A stretch of DNA of 64,000 bases from Alphaproteobacteria bacterium. Lineage in GTDB: Bacteria > Pseudomonadota > Alphaproteobacteria > Caulobacterales > Caulobacteraceae. Below the pieces are notes generated by a model. It did no database searches. It worked only from the letters and a program-made list of their open reading frames with translations, and was not told where the DNA came from. Each line of letters begins with the position of its first letter. The first letter of the stretch is position 1. Below, piece by piece: positions 26,097-34,120 of this stretch. The translations under genes were made by a program, and so were the position numbers. The stretch spans positions 62,001-126,000 of the forward strand of contig JAHJME010000017.1 in the NCBI GenBank assembly GCA_018821435.1, read 5' to 3'.

Positions 26097-27007
26097 CTCT
26101 TCCGATATTCCTCGCTGGGCCAGCGGCGATGGACCCAGAACCATTCCGTCGGCCGCGCGCGGACGCGGTCCTCGATGAAGGCGTTGATCTGGCGCACGCC
26201 GGCCTCGATGTCGGCCTCGCGATCGCCGGTGTCCGCCAGGTGGATCTGGTCGTGGACGATCAGCTTGAAACGCGCGCCGGGGCCGACCCGCTGCACGCTC
26301 ATCGGCTGGATCGGGATGCCGAAGCGCAGCGCGAAGGTCGCCGGGCCGGGGGCCGTGTGCGCGATGTGGCCGAACAGCGGCGCGGCGACGCCGCCGTTGA
26401 ACTTCTGGTCGTTCATCAGGGCCACGGATTCGCCACGCTGCAGGCCCCTCATCAGTTCGCGCGCGCCCTCGAGTCCCTTGGGAGCGAACAGGCGCACGCC
26501 GTAGCGGAAGCGGTTCTTCCTGACGCTGGCGTCGACGTAGGGGTTGTTCATGGCGCGGTACGTGATCTGGCACTTCACGCCGGCGCGTATGATCGCGGCC
26601 GGCATCAGTTCGAAGCACGAGAAGTGGCCCGAGATGAAGACCACGGGTCCTTCGCCCGCGGCGATCGCGGCGAGCAAAGCTTCGCCATCGACCCGCAGCC
26701 GGCTTGTGTCGGCTACCACACGGTCAAGGACCAGGAACTCGGCTAGCGACCTTCCCAGTTCGATCCATTGCGCTCGAAGGAGTCGGTTAATTTCGGCGTC
26801 GCCCGCCTCGGGGAAGGCGATGCGCAGGTTGCGGTCCGCGACGCGGTTCGCGCTGGTGAGCGGTCCCAGGACCCGAAACAGCCAGCCACCAAAACCTGAA
26901 ACAGAATCAATTGGAAATAGACGCGCGAGGCCCGAAACGGCGTCAAATAGCGACGCTTCGAGCATCCAAATGATTTTCGACACGTATGAATGGTTAAGTG
27001 CGGCCAT
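26093..27007 (-). CDS. LpxL/HtrB-like lysophospholipid or lipid A acyltransferase
   Basis: 304 aa. One N-terminal hydrophobic segment, then the acyltransferase HX4E motif H128-FSCF-E133 in ISGHFSCFEL, followed by YRAMNNPYVD and MNDQKFNGGVAAPLFG, which are diagnostic for the LpxL/LpxM superfamily. ARPTEWFWVHRRWPSEEY is the usual C-terminal signature. It transfers an acyl chain to lipid A or a related lipid at the inner membrane. No lpx genes are adjacent, so the acceptor is uncertain. Divergent from the XRE regulator. Confidence 0.9.
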   Translation of the reverse strand: MAALNHSYVSKIIWMLEASLFDAVSGLARLFPIDSVSGFGGWLFRVLGPLTSANRVADRNLRIAFPEAGDAEINRLLRAQWIELGRSLAEFLVLDRVVADTSRLRVDGEALLAAIAAGEGPVVFISGHFSCFELMPAAIIRAGVKCQITYRAMNNPYVDASVRKNRFRYGVRLFAPKGLEGARELMRGLQRGESVALMNDQKFNGGVAAPLFGHIAHTAPGPATFALRFGIPIQPMSVQRVGPGARFKLIVHDQIHLADTGDREADIEAGVRQINAFIEDRVRARPTEWFWVHRRWPSEEYRKS

Positions 27008-27111
27008 CCAGTCTTCCTAGGCTTGGTCGCTCGCATTCGGCAATGGAGGCGGCTGGCGTGCGAATTGCGATGTCTCAACCACGGAGTCCCGAACCGGGAC
27101 GAAGGGAAATC

Positions 27112-27507
27112 ATGGTCGGGGATTCCATGGACGAGATCGACATCCACCTTGGCCGGCGTCTTCGTCGTCGCCGTCGTCTCCTGGGTCTGACACAGCAAGA
27201 GCTGGCGCATGCCTGCGGAGTCCGGTTCCAGCAGATCCAGAAGTACGAGTGCGCGGCCAACCGCATGTCGGCCGCCCGCCTGTGGCAACTGGCCGAAGTG
27301 CTGGAAGTGCCTGTCAGCTATTTCTACGAGGGCCTGACCCGCGATCAGCGCGAAAGCCTGGAGCGCGAGACGTCCTCGTCGTCGACCGAGACCCTGGCCA
27401 GCAAGGAAACCCAGGATCTGATCCACGCCTATTATCAGCTCGGCGAACGGCCCCGCCGCCGCCTGCTGGATCTGGCCAAGGCCATGAACGGCGAGATCGA
27501 GGCTTAA
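27112..27507 (+). CDS. XRE-family (Cro/CI-type HTH) regulator
   Basis: 131 aa from ATG 27112, which has a GAAGGGAA ribosome site; the in-frame upstream stretch is not family-like. HTH_3 domain 8-65: IHLGRRLRRRRRLLGLTQQE, CGVRFQQIQKYECAANRMSA, then VLEVPVSYFYEGL. The C-terminal tail (ETQDLIHAYYQLGERPRRRL) matches a common alphaproteobacterial XRE subgroup. Target not evident; divergent from the acyltransferase and upstream of hisN, with a strong hairpin between. Confidence 0.92.
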   Translation: MVGDSMDEIDIHLGRRLRRRRRLLGLTQQELAHACGVRFQQIQKYECAANRMSAARLWQLAEVLEVPVSYFYEGLTRDQRESLERETSSSSTETLASKETQDLIHAYYQLGERPRRRLLDLAKAMNGEIEA

Positions 27508-27532
27508 GCCTGCCGCCAAGGCAGGCTAAGCC
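27501..27532 (+). terminator. Strong hairpin between XRE gene and hisN
   Basis: GGCTT-A-AGCCTGCC (27501-27514) pairs with GGCAGGCT-AAGCC (27520-27532), a 13-bp stem with one bulge and a 5-nt loop that overlaps the XRE stop codon. No T-tract follows, so it may be a weak terminator, a processing site or an mRNA stabiliser. Confidence 0.4.
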
Positions 27533-27538
27533 AGGGCC

Positions 27539-28348
27539 ATGACCCTGGACCCCGCCCGCCTTGCAGAGCTCGACGCGTTCTTGATCGAGCTGAACCGCGC
27601 CGCCGCCGGAGCCATCCTTCCCCTGTTCCGCGGCGAGCACGGCCTTTCCAACAAGTACCAGGTGGGGTTCGACCCCGTCACCGAAGCGGACAAGGGCGCC
27701 GAGCGCGCCATCCGCGCGATCATCACCGCGCACTATCCGGACCACGGTGTCATCGGCGAGGAATACGGCGAAGATCGGCCCGACGCCGAGTTCGTCTGGG
27801 TCCTGGATCCGGTGGACGGCACCCGGGCGTTCATCGCCGGACTGCCGCTGTGGACCACCCTGATCGGCCTGCGCTTCCAGGGATCGCCCGTGCTGGGCTC
27901 GATCGGACAGTCGTTCCTGGGCGAGCTCTACATCGGCCATGCCGGCGGCTCGCGGCTGATGAGCCGGGGCGGCTCGACCCCGCTGAAGGTTCGCGCCTGT
28001 CCCAAATTGACGGACGCCATCATCGCCACCACCGACCCGGAGGCCTGTTTCAACGGCGCCGAGCGAGGCGCCTGGACGCAGGTCCGGGCCGCCGCCCGCC
28101 TCGCACGGCTGGGCTGCGACGCCTACGCCTACGCCATGGTCGCGGCGGGCACGATGGACATGGTGATCGAGGCCGGGCTGAAGAGCTGGGACATCGAGGC
28201 CGCGATCCCGGTGATCGCGGGCGCCGGCGGGCTCACCACCGACTGGCGGGGCGAGCCCGTTGGACAACACGGCGGACAGATCGTCATCGCCGGCGACCGC
28301 GCCTGCCTGGATGAGGCGCTGGTCGCCCTCCGGCGGTCGGCGACGTAG
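27539..28348 (+). CDS. hisN: Inositol-monophosphatase-family histidinol-phosphatase
   Basis: 269 aa. Metal-binding motifs: IGEEYGED (Glu), then LDPVDGTRAFIAGLPLWTTL (DPVDGT), and WDIEAAIPVIAGAGG near the C-terminus. The RAFIAGLPLW stretch is characteristic of HisN-type histidinol phosphatases, which complete the eighth step of histidine synthesis in actinobacteria and alphaproteobacteria; inositol monophosphatase activity remains possible. Convergent with the H1-tailed hydrolase, 9 bp apart. Confidence 0.88.
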   Translation: MTLDPARLAELDAFLIELNRAAAGAILPLFRGEHGLSNKYQVGFDPVTEADKGAERAIRAIITAHYPDHGVIGEEYGEDRPDAEFVWVLDPVDGTRAFIAGLPLWTTLIGLRFQGSPVLGSIGQSFLGELYIGHAGGSRLMSRGGSTPLKVRACPKLTDAIIATTDPEACFNGAERGAWTQVRAAARLARLGCDAYAYAMVAAGTMDMVIEAGLKSWDIEAAIPVIAGAGGLTTDWRGEPVGQHGGQIVIAGDRACLDEALVALRRSAT

Positions 28349-28357
28349 AGCCGCCGA

Positions 28358-30001
28358 CTACTTCTTGGCCGGCGGCGTCTTCGCAGCGGGCTTCTTCGCG
28401 ACGGCCGGCGCCTTGGCGGCGGCAGGCTTTGTGGCCGGCTTGGCCGCGGGTTTCGCGGCAGGCTTCGCTGCGGGCTTAGCGGCTGCCTTGGGTGCGGGCT
28501 TGGCCGCCGCCGGCTTCGCGGCGGGTTTCGCCGCGGCCTTCGGAGCTGCCGCCTTCACGGGAGCCTTGGCCTTGGGCGCGGCTTTCGCGACCGCGGGCTT
28601 GGCGGCCGGCTTCGGCGCGGCGGGCTTCTTCACGGCAGCGGGCTTCGCGGCGGCCTTCGGCGCGGGCTTGGCCGGAGCGGCTTTCGCCGCCGGAGCCTTC
28701 TTGGCCACGGCCGGCTTCGCGGCGGGCTTCGCCGCAGGTTTCGGCGCCGCGGCCACGGCGGGCTTCGCGATGGCCGCCGGCTTGGCGGCGGCCTTCTTGG
28801 CGGCAGGCGCCGTCTTCGGCGCCGCGGCCTTCTTCGGGGCGGCCGGCGTCTTCGCCGCAGGAGCCTTCTTCGCGGGCGCCGCGGCCTTGGGCGGGTTCAC
28901 GGTCGCGGGCGTCACGACGCTGGCGGCCACCGGCGCTGGCGTCGGGGTCGGAGCCGGTGTCGGGGCGGGCGCAGGCTTGGGCGCCGCCGCGACCGGCGCG
29001 GGGGCCGGCGTCGCGACGGGGGCCGGGGCGGCCTTGGGAGCTTCGGCGGGCTTCGGCGCGGCCTTGCCGGTGAGCGCGTCGAACACCCGTAGGAAGATGT
29101 TACGCATGTCGTCCGTCTCCATGAGAATTTCGTGGTAGGCGCCGGGGATCGTGATCAGGCGCCCCTGAGGTAGATTGCGGGCCGCGGCGGCCTGCGCAGA
29201 ATTATCGACCAGCTTGTCCTCTGCCGCCGACACGATGTCCACGGGTACGGTGACGCCGCGCAGGCGTTCCGGCTTTGAGAGGAGCCCGGTGGCCTTCATG
29301 GCGAAGTCCAGCCAGCCATAGGTCGGGCTGCCCAGCGCCAGGTCGGGATTGGCTCGCACCTGGGCCCGATGGCGCGCGAAACGCCGCGCATCGTGGGTCA
29401 GGGCGTTGCCTTCGAACGTGTCGTCGAACGGCTTGCCGGTCTGGCCCAGGGTGTACTTGCCCGACCTGCCCAAGGTCAGGTTCAGCCAGGTCAGGGCGCC
29501 GGCGGCGGCGGGCGCCACCTTGCCGAACTGGATTCCCAGCATCGGCGCCGACAACACCGCCCCGGCGAAGCGCTTCTCGCCACTGGCCATGGCCAGCAGG
29601 GTCAGGCAGCCGCCCATGGAATGACCCACCGCGATCCACGGCTTGGGCAGGCGCGGCTCGTAGGCGTTCAACAAGCGGCGGAAGTCCTCGAGAAACGACT
29701 TGTAGCCCTTGGCATGCCCCTTCAGCCGGTCGGGCAGCTCGCGCGCCGAGAGGCCCTGGCCGCGCCAGTCGTGGGCCAGGACCACGAAGCCCCGCTCCAT
29801 GAAGTCGCCGATGGTCTCGAAATACTTCTCGATCGGTTCGGTGCGGCCACCGGACAGCACGACCGAGCCACGGGGCCGCCCGGGCGGGGTGAACAGCGCG
29901 GCGCGCAGCTTGAGACCGCCGGCCCCCAGGTACCAATCCGCCTCGGCCCCCGGCGGAATGGGGTCTTCGGGCACGTCGACGAGGGGCGCGGGCTCGAACA
30001 T
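28358..30001 (-). CDS. Lysophospholipase-like alpha/beta hydrolase with a histone-H1-like Ala/Lys/Pro tail
   Basis: 547 aa from ATG 30001. Residues 1-311 are a serine hydrolase of the monoglyceride lipase/PldB type: oxyanion strand VVLSGGRTE near 47-55, HDWRGQGLS at 77-85, nucleophile GHSMGG with S128, acid D262 in EDKLVDN and H290 in GAYHE. Residues 312-547 are almost only Ala, Lys and Pro with repeated KPAAKPA and KAAPK units, like the C-terminal tails of histone H1 or bacterial AlgP/Hc1-like proteins. No signal peptide is seen. It begins 8 bp after the SCP2 gene stop, so the two are probably coupled. The tail is very basic and could bind DNA, RNA or acidic surface polymers. Confidence 0.88.
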   Translation of the reverse strand: MFEPAPLVDVPEDPIPPGAEADWYLGAGGLKLRAALFTPPGRPRGSVVLSGGRTEPIEKYFETIGDFMERGFVVLAHDWRGQGLSARELPDRLKGHAKGYKSFLEDFRRLLNAYEPRLPKPWIAVGHSMGGCLTLLAMASGEKRFAGAVLSAPMLGIQFGKVAPAAAGALTWLNLTLGRSGKYTLGQTGKPFDDTFEGNALTHDARRFARHRAQVRANPDLALGSPTYGWLDFAMKATGLLSKPERLRGVTVPVDIVSAAEDKLVDNSAQAAAARNLPQGRLITIPGAYHEILMETDDMRNIFLRVFDALTGKAAPKPAEAPKAAPAPVATPAPAPVAAAPKPAPAPTPAPTPTPAPVAASVVTPATVNPPKAAAPAKKAPAAKTPAAPKKAAAPKTAPAAKKAAAKPAAIAKPAVAAAPKPAAKPAAKPAVAKKAPAAKAAPAKPAPKAAAKPAAVKKPAAPKPAAKPAVAKAAPKAKAPVKAAAPKAAAKPAAKPAAAKPAPKAAAKPAAKPAAKPAAKPATKPAAAKAPAVAKKPAAKTPPAKK

Positions 30002-30009
30002 GGGCGGGC

Positions 30010-30318
30010 TTAAGCGGCCTTCTCGAACAGGGCGCGGACCTCGGGCATCATGCGCATCGCCAGGCCCATGTCGGACAGTTTCAGCCGTCCGGTCATCACC
30101 GCCCGCATGGGATCCAGTTCGCCTTTGCCAAGCTTCACAAGGTCGGAACGGCTGACGGAGACAATTAGGTCCGCCGGCAGGTCGTCGTTGGTCACGGTGG
30201 CGCCATCCACGTGGATCACCCCCTCGCCCTTGAGGTCGAGTTTGACCGCACGCCCCAGGCCGTCGCCGGACGCCGCGGCGCGACGTATCCGGTCGGTCAG
30301 TTCCTCCAGAGTGGCCAT
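30010..30318 (-). CDS. SCP2 sterol-binding-domain protein
   Basis: 102 aa forming a single SCP2 domain: VKLDLKGEGVIHVDGATVTN, then ADLIVSVSRSDLVKLGKGEL, DPMRAVMTGRLKLSDMGLAM. Such domains form a lipid-binding tunnel for acyl chains or sterols. Paired directly upstream of a lysophospholipase-like hydrolase, it may deliver a lipid substrate or carry a product; this is inference from the 8-bp spacing. Confidence 0.9.
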   Translation of the reverse strand: MATLEELTDRIRRAAASGDGLGRAVKLDLKGEGVIHVDGATVTNDDLPADLIVSVSRSDLVKLGKGELDPMRAVMTGRLKLSDMGLAMRMMPEVRALFEKAA

Positions 30319-30392
30319 GCCCCTGCTGCACGCGTGAATCGAACGGGGAGCTTCGCTTCACGCGTGTGCTGTGTAAACCGCTCGCGGCATTG

Positions 30393-31268
30393 TTAGGCCG
30401 GTTTGACGAACTTGAGCGTCATTCGGTCGCTTTCGCCGATCGCATCGTACCTGGCGTGATCGAACCCGGGGTCGAAGGCCTCGCCTCGGGGCGACGAGCG
30501 GCGGACGGGCGGCAGGGTCCAGACGCCGAAGGGGTGGTCGCGGGTGTCCTTCGGGTTGGCGTTGATCTCGCTGGCGGCGACCAGTTTGAACCCCGCCTCC
30601 TGCGCCAGCCGCACGGCATAGGCTTGGTCCACATAGCCGGTGTCCGCCAGCAGATCGGGCACGCCGCCCGGCGCGGCGCGATGCTCCTCGACCCCCAGGA
30701 CCCCGCCGGGCTTGAGCGCCAGGAAGGCGTCGCGGAACGCCTTCTCGGCGATGCCGGCCGCCATCCAGTTGTGCAGGTTGCGCAGGAACAGCACCAGGTC
30801 CGCGCCGCCCGCCGGCGCCACCGGGCCGCTGGTCGGCCCGAAGGCGGTGATCTGGACCGTGCCATAGGGCTTCCGGCCGACGGCGTATTTGGCGCGATAG
30901 GCCTCTACCACCTGTTTGGCCGCCGGGTCGCCGGGGTCGGTGATCTGCAGGTGCGCGGCGTAGAGCTTGCCGCCGGTGGCGTCCAGGAACGGCGCCAGGA
31001 TCTCGGTGTACCAGCCGGCGCCCGGCCAGAACTCCACCACCGTGGCGCCGGGCTTCAGGCCCCAGAAGGCCAGGCTCTCGGCGGGGTGACGCCAGCGGTC
31101 GCGGGCCTTGTCGGCCGCGCCGCGCCAGGGACCGGCGATGGCGGCGGCGATGGTCTTTGGCGGAGCCGCCTTGGGCTGCGCCGGCTGGCCACGGCAGCCC
31201 GCCAGCGCGGCCGCGCCGGCCAGCAGCGCGCGTCGGGATGTCTGGATCATGGGCGCCGGTTCACTCAC
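30393..31268 (-). CDS. Exported class I SAM-dependent methyltransferase-like lipoprotein (copy A)
   Basis: 291 aa from GTG 31268 (or 285 from ATG 31250). The N-terminus has a twin arginine (TSRRALLAG) and a lipobox ALAG-C25. The rest resembles a Rossmann methyltransferase: VVEFWPGAGWYTEILAP (motif I), GGADLVLFLRNLHNW, then LKPGGVLGVEEHRA. It is paralogous to the next gene through the whole mature part, sharing NANPKDT-DHPFGVWTLPP and YDAIGESDRMTL near the C-terminus. Family is COG4798-like predicted methyltransferases. SAM is not expected outside the cytoplasm, so catalysis is uncertain. Confidence 0.85.
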   Translation of the reverse strand: MSEPAPMIQTSRRALLAGAAALAGCRGQPAQPKAAPPKTIAAAIAGPWRGAADKARDRWRHPAESLAFWGLKPGATVVEFWPGAGWYTEILAPFLDATGGKLYAAHLQITDPGDPAAKQVVEAYRAKYAVGRKPYGTVQITAFGPTSGPVAPAGGADLVLFLRNLHNWMAAGIAEKAFRDAFLALKPGGVLGVEEHRAAPGGVPDLLADTGYVDQAYAVRLAQEAGFKLVAASEINANPKDTRDHPFGVWTLPPVRRSSPRGEAFDPGFDHARYDAIGESDRMTLKFVKPA

Positions 31269-31335
31269 GAGCGCCCCCCGGCCGACCCACCGGCATAGAG
31301 CTAGCGGGTCGGACGGGTGCGGTCAAAGCGGCGTG

Positions 31336-32169
31336 CTAGCCGGCCTTCACGAAGCGCAGCGTCATACGGTCGCTCTCGCCGATGGCGTCGTACTTGGTGC
31401 GGTCGAACTTCGGATCGGCAGGCTGGCCGGACGGCGCGCTCTGGCGCGACGGCGGCAGCGTCCACACGCCGAACGGATGGTCTTTGGTGTCCTTCGGGTT
31501 GGCGTTGACCTCGGACTTGGCCTGCAGCTTGAAGCCGGCCTTCTCCGCCGCGGCGATGACGGTCGCGGTCGAAACGTAGCCGTTCGAAACACCCGGCAGT
31601 TCGGGCTTCGGATCGGCGCGGTGCTCCTCGACGGCCAGAATGCCGCCCGGCTTCAGCACGGCGTGAGCATCGGACATCACCTTGTCCAAGGTCTTGTTCA
31701 TCATCCAGTTGTGGACGTTGCGGGCGGTGATGACGATGTCGGCGGAGCCCGCCGCGCCCAGCGGGCCCGAGACCGGGCCGAAGTTCACGTACTTGATGAC
31801 GCCGTACTTGGCCGCGTCGCCGTATTTGGCTTCAAAAGCCGCCCGGCCTTTCTTGGCGCCCTCGGAGAGTTGCGGATTGGCCAGGTCGGACGCCGTGGCC
31901 ACATAGGTCCCGCCGGTGGCCTTGGCGTAGGGCGCCAGGATCTCGGTCCAGTAGCCGCCGCCGGGCGACAGTTCGATCACCGTCTGCTTGGGCTTCAGGC
32001 CCCAGAAGGTCAGGGTCTCCACCGGGTGGCGGGCGGCGTCGCGGGCCGTGTTCTCGGGCGCACGCTGGGCGCCGGCGACGGCGGCCTTGAGCTGGGCGTC
32101 GGCGGCCTGGGCCGGAACCGAGACGGTGAGGGCGAGAGCGACGGCGCAGGCCGAAGCGAGGCGGAGCAT
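31336..32169 (-). CDS. Exported class I SAM-dependent methyltransferase-like protein (copy B)
   Basis: 277 aa. Sec signal peptide MLRLASACAVALALTVSVPA then QAA, so periplasmic rather than lipid-anchored. Methyltransferase features: TVIELSPGGGYWTEILAPYA, ADIVITARNVHNWM, LKPGGILAVEEHRADP. Tandem with copy A, 67 bp downstream, same strand. Divergent from the Hsp20 gene. The two copies differ in N-terminal targeting but keep the same C-terminal block. Confidence 0.87.
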   Translation of the reverse strand: MLRLASACAVALALTVSVPAQAADAQLKAAVAGAQRAPENTARDAARHPVETLTFWGLKPKQTVIELSPGGGYWTEILAPYAKATGGTYVATASDLANPQLSEGAKKGRAAFEAKYGDAAKYGVIKYVNFGPVSGPLGAAGSADIVITARNVHNWMMNKTLDKVMSDAHAVLKPGGILAVEEHRADPKPELPGVSNGYVSTATVIAAAEKAGFKLQAKSEVNANPKDTKDHPFGVWTLPPSRQSAPSGQPADPKFDRTKYDAIGESDRMTLRFVKAG

Positions 32170-32257
32170 GGGGGTTTCCTCCAGGGGGTTTTAAGCGGCG
32201 CCAAGCTAGGACGCGAATTCATACGCGTACAGCCCCAAAGAACAGGCGGGCAAACCC

Positions 32258-32284
32258 CTTGAACGCCGGTTTTCGGCGCCTACC
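32258..32284 (+). promoter_or_regulatory. Possible sigma-32-like promoter for the Hsp20 gene
   Basis: CTTGAA at 32258-32263 matches the heat-shock -35 core; a C-rich CCTACC at 32279-32284 lies where the -10 would be (15-nt gap). The -10 match is weak. Confidence 0.3.
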
Positions 32285-32391
32285 TGATGGTCTGGAGGCG
32301 CTGGATGTCCGGGCCTTCTGGACTGCAGGCGATGCCGGTTTCGGGTCGCCGAGAGTCCATCAGACAACGCAACCTTGCTTTGAAAGAAGGA
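32284..32391 (+). ncRNA. ROSE-like RNA thermometer in the Hsp20 5' leader
   Basis: The Shine-Dalgarno AAGGA (32387-32391) is buried in a hairpin: CCTT-G-CTT (32373-32380) pairs with AAG-AAGG (32384-32390) leaving one bulged G and a 3-nt loop, the hallmark of ROSE thermometers. Upstream, CTGATGG near 32284 can pair with CCATCAG at 32357-32363, closing a branched structure around further hairpins. ROSE elements typically precede small heat-shock genes of Alphaproteobacteria and melt on heating. The ATG is at 32401. Confidence 0.75.
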
Positions 32392-32400
32392 TGTGACCGT

Positions 32401-32856
32401 ATGCGTACGATCGATTTCGCCCCCCTGTACCGCTCCGTCGTGGGCTTTGACCGCCTGGCCGGCATCCTCGAGACCGCCGCCGCCGATGGCGCCACCGGCT
32501 ATCCCCCCTACAACATCGAGCGCACCGACGAGACCAGCTACCGCATCGACATCGCGGTCGCCGGGTTCCGTCCGGAAGAGCTGAACGTCGAAGTGAAGGA
32601 AAACCTCCTCACCGTCACCGGCCGCAAGGCGGCCAACGACGAGGCGAAGAAGTACCTCCACCGCGGCTTGGCCGAGCGCAACTTCGACCGCAAGTTCCAG
32701 CTTGCCGACTATGTGCTGGTGACCGACGCCAACCTGGCCGACGGTCTGCTGTCGATCAGCCTGAAGCGTGAGCTGCCGGAAGCGCTGAAGCCGCGCAACG
32801 TGCAGATCAACACCGCGGTCCAGCCCAGCCTGATCGAGGGCGAGAAGGCGGCGTAA
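32401..32856 (+). CDS. Hsp20-family small heat-shock protein
   Basis: 151 aa. Alpha-crystallin domain about 35-130: YNIERTDETSYRIDIAVAGF, ELNVEVKENLLTVTGRK, then LADGLLSISLKRELPEALK with the ISL variant of the C-terminal beta strand, and an extended tail containing VQINTA. Similar to IbpA-type proteins (FAPLYRSVVGFDRLAGIL start). ATP-independent holdase in the cytoplasm. Expression is likely controlled by the ROSE-like leader, and the transcript ends at a strong terminator. Confidence 0.95.
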   Translation: MRTIDFAPLYRSVVGFDRLAGILETAAADGATGYPPYNIERTDETSYRIDIAVAGFRPEELNVEVKENLLTVTGRKAANDEAKKYLHRGLAERNFDRKFQLADYVLVTDANLADGLLSISLKRELPEALKPRNVQINTAVQPSLIEGEKAA

Positions 32857-32885
32857 AGCCGCTTCAGCCGCTCAGGTTCGATATG

Positions 32886-32916
32886 AAGGCGGCGTCCTCG
32901 CGGGCGCCGCCTTTTT
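32886..32916 (+). terminator. Intrinsic terminator after the Hsp20 gene
   Basis: AAGGCGGCG (32886-32894) pairs with CGCCGCCTT (32905-32913) around a 10-nt loop; the T-run continues to 32916. It also directly abuts the stop of the convergent pentapeptide gene. Confidence 0.85.
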
Positions 32917-34113
32917 CTATGCGGGGAGCTTGGCGCCGCGCAGGTCGGCGCCGTCCATCACGGCCCCATCCATCTGTGCGCTCTGCAGGCGAGCATAGCG
33001 CAGGCGCGCGCCGGCCAGGCTGGTGGGGGTGGAGCGGCCGGCCATCAGTTCCAGCGGACCCAGGTTGGCCTCGCTGAGATCGGCCCGGGTCAGGTCCGCG
33101 CCGCCGAAGCGGGCGCCGCGCAGGTCCGCCCCCTTGAGATTGGCGCCGCGCAGGTCGCAGCCCTCGAGGTTGGCGCCCTGCAGCTGGACGCCCGAGAGGT
33201 CCAGCCCGGAGAGGTTGGCGTTCTTCGCGCTGAGCGCGGTGAGCTTGAGGCCCTTCAGGCCGTCGGCGGCCGAGCGCATGTCGGCGCCGTCGAAGCGGGT
33301 CGGCGCGCCTGTGGCGCCGCCGGAGCCCACCCAGGCGTCGTGCGCGGCGGCCTCGATCACCAGCTTTGCGGCCCGGGCCATGTCCTCGCGGCTGGGCGGG
33401 GCCGCCACGTTCTCCAGCCGCGCGCCGCGCGTGCGGGCCGTGGTCAGGACCACGCCGGTCATATCGGCGCCGCCGAAGTTGGCCTCTTCCAGATTGGCGC
33501 CGGAGACGTCGGCGTGGGACAGCAGCGCGCCGTCGAAATTGGCGCCCTTGAGGTTGGCCTCGGCCAGCTTGGCGCCGGTCAGCGAGGCGTCAGAGAAATC
33601 AGTGTCGGCGGCATAGAGGCCGTCCAGGCGCGAGCGGTCCAGGGTGGCCCCGGACAGGTTCGCTCCGTCCAGTTCGCCGCTGCGATCCTCGTCGACGGTG
33701 GCGGGAAAGCCGCGGGTCGGGTGCGGTCGCGCGATCGTGCCCGGGCGGAAATCGGCCTCGGTCAGGTCGGCGCCGGCCAGGTTGGCCTCGGAGAGACAGG
33801 CGCCGCGCAGGTCGGCCTTGCGCAGGTTGGCGCCGCGCAGGTCGGCCCGGCGAAGGTCGCAGCCTGCCAGGATCGCCCCGTCCAGCTGCGCGCCGGTCAG
33901 CTTCGCGCCGTCGAACACCGAGCCCGAGAAGTCTCCGCCCGATAGCTTGCGGCCGGTCAGATCCAGGCCACTGAAATCCACGAACGGCAGGTGGGCGCGC
34001 TTGCCGTTCTTGCCGGCCAGAAAGCGGGCGTGGTTGTCGAGCAGGATCGAGAGCTCGCCCTCGCTGAGGCGCCGCCGCCCGGGCAGGTTGGGTTGGCCCT
34101 GGAGACGCGTCAT
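32917..34113 (-). CDS. Pentapeptide-repeat protein (second of pair)
   Basis: 398 aa, most of it A(D/N)LxG-type pentapeptide repeats that should form a right-handed beta-helix: runs at about 45-125, 145-230 and 265-395, e.g. ADLRGANLRKADLRGA and ANLEGCDLRGANLKGADL. Two helical breaks (near 125-145 with RPGTIARPHPTRG, and 235-265) divide it. No signal peptide. Seven bp downstream of a paralogue, same strand. The function of such proteins is usually unknown; Qnr/MfpA-like gyrase mimics are much smaller. Confidence 0.9.
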   Translation of the reverse strand: MTRLQGQPNLPGRRRLSEGELSILLDNHARFLAGKNGKRAHLPFVDFSGLDLTGRKLSGGDFSGSVFDGAKLTGAQLDGAILAGCDLRRADLRGANLRKADLRGACLSEANLAGADLTEADFRPGTIARPHPTRGFPATVDEDRSGELDGANLSGATLDRSRLDGLYAADTDFSDASLTGAKLAEANLKGANFDGALLSHADVSGANLEEANFGGADMTGVVLTTARTRGARLENVAAPPSREDMARAAKLVIEAAAHDAWVGSGGATGAPTRFDGADMRSAADGLKGLKLTALSAKNANLSGLDLSGVQLQGANLEGCDLRGANLKGADLRGARFGGADLTRADLSEANLGPLELMAGRSTPTSLAGARLRYARLQSAQMDGAVMDGADLRGAKLPA

Positions 34114-34120
34114 CGGCGGC

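Noticed and set aside
28358..29070. Minisatellite or CRISPR-like array
   Set aside because: The repetition comes from codons of an Ala/Lys/Pro tail in frame with the hydrolase; units are irregular and have no spacers.
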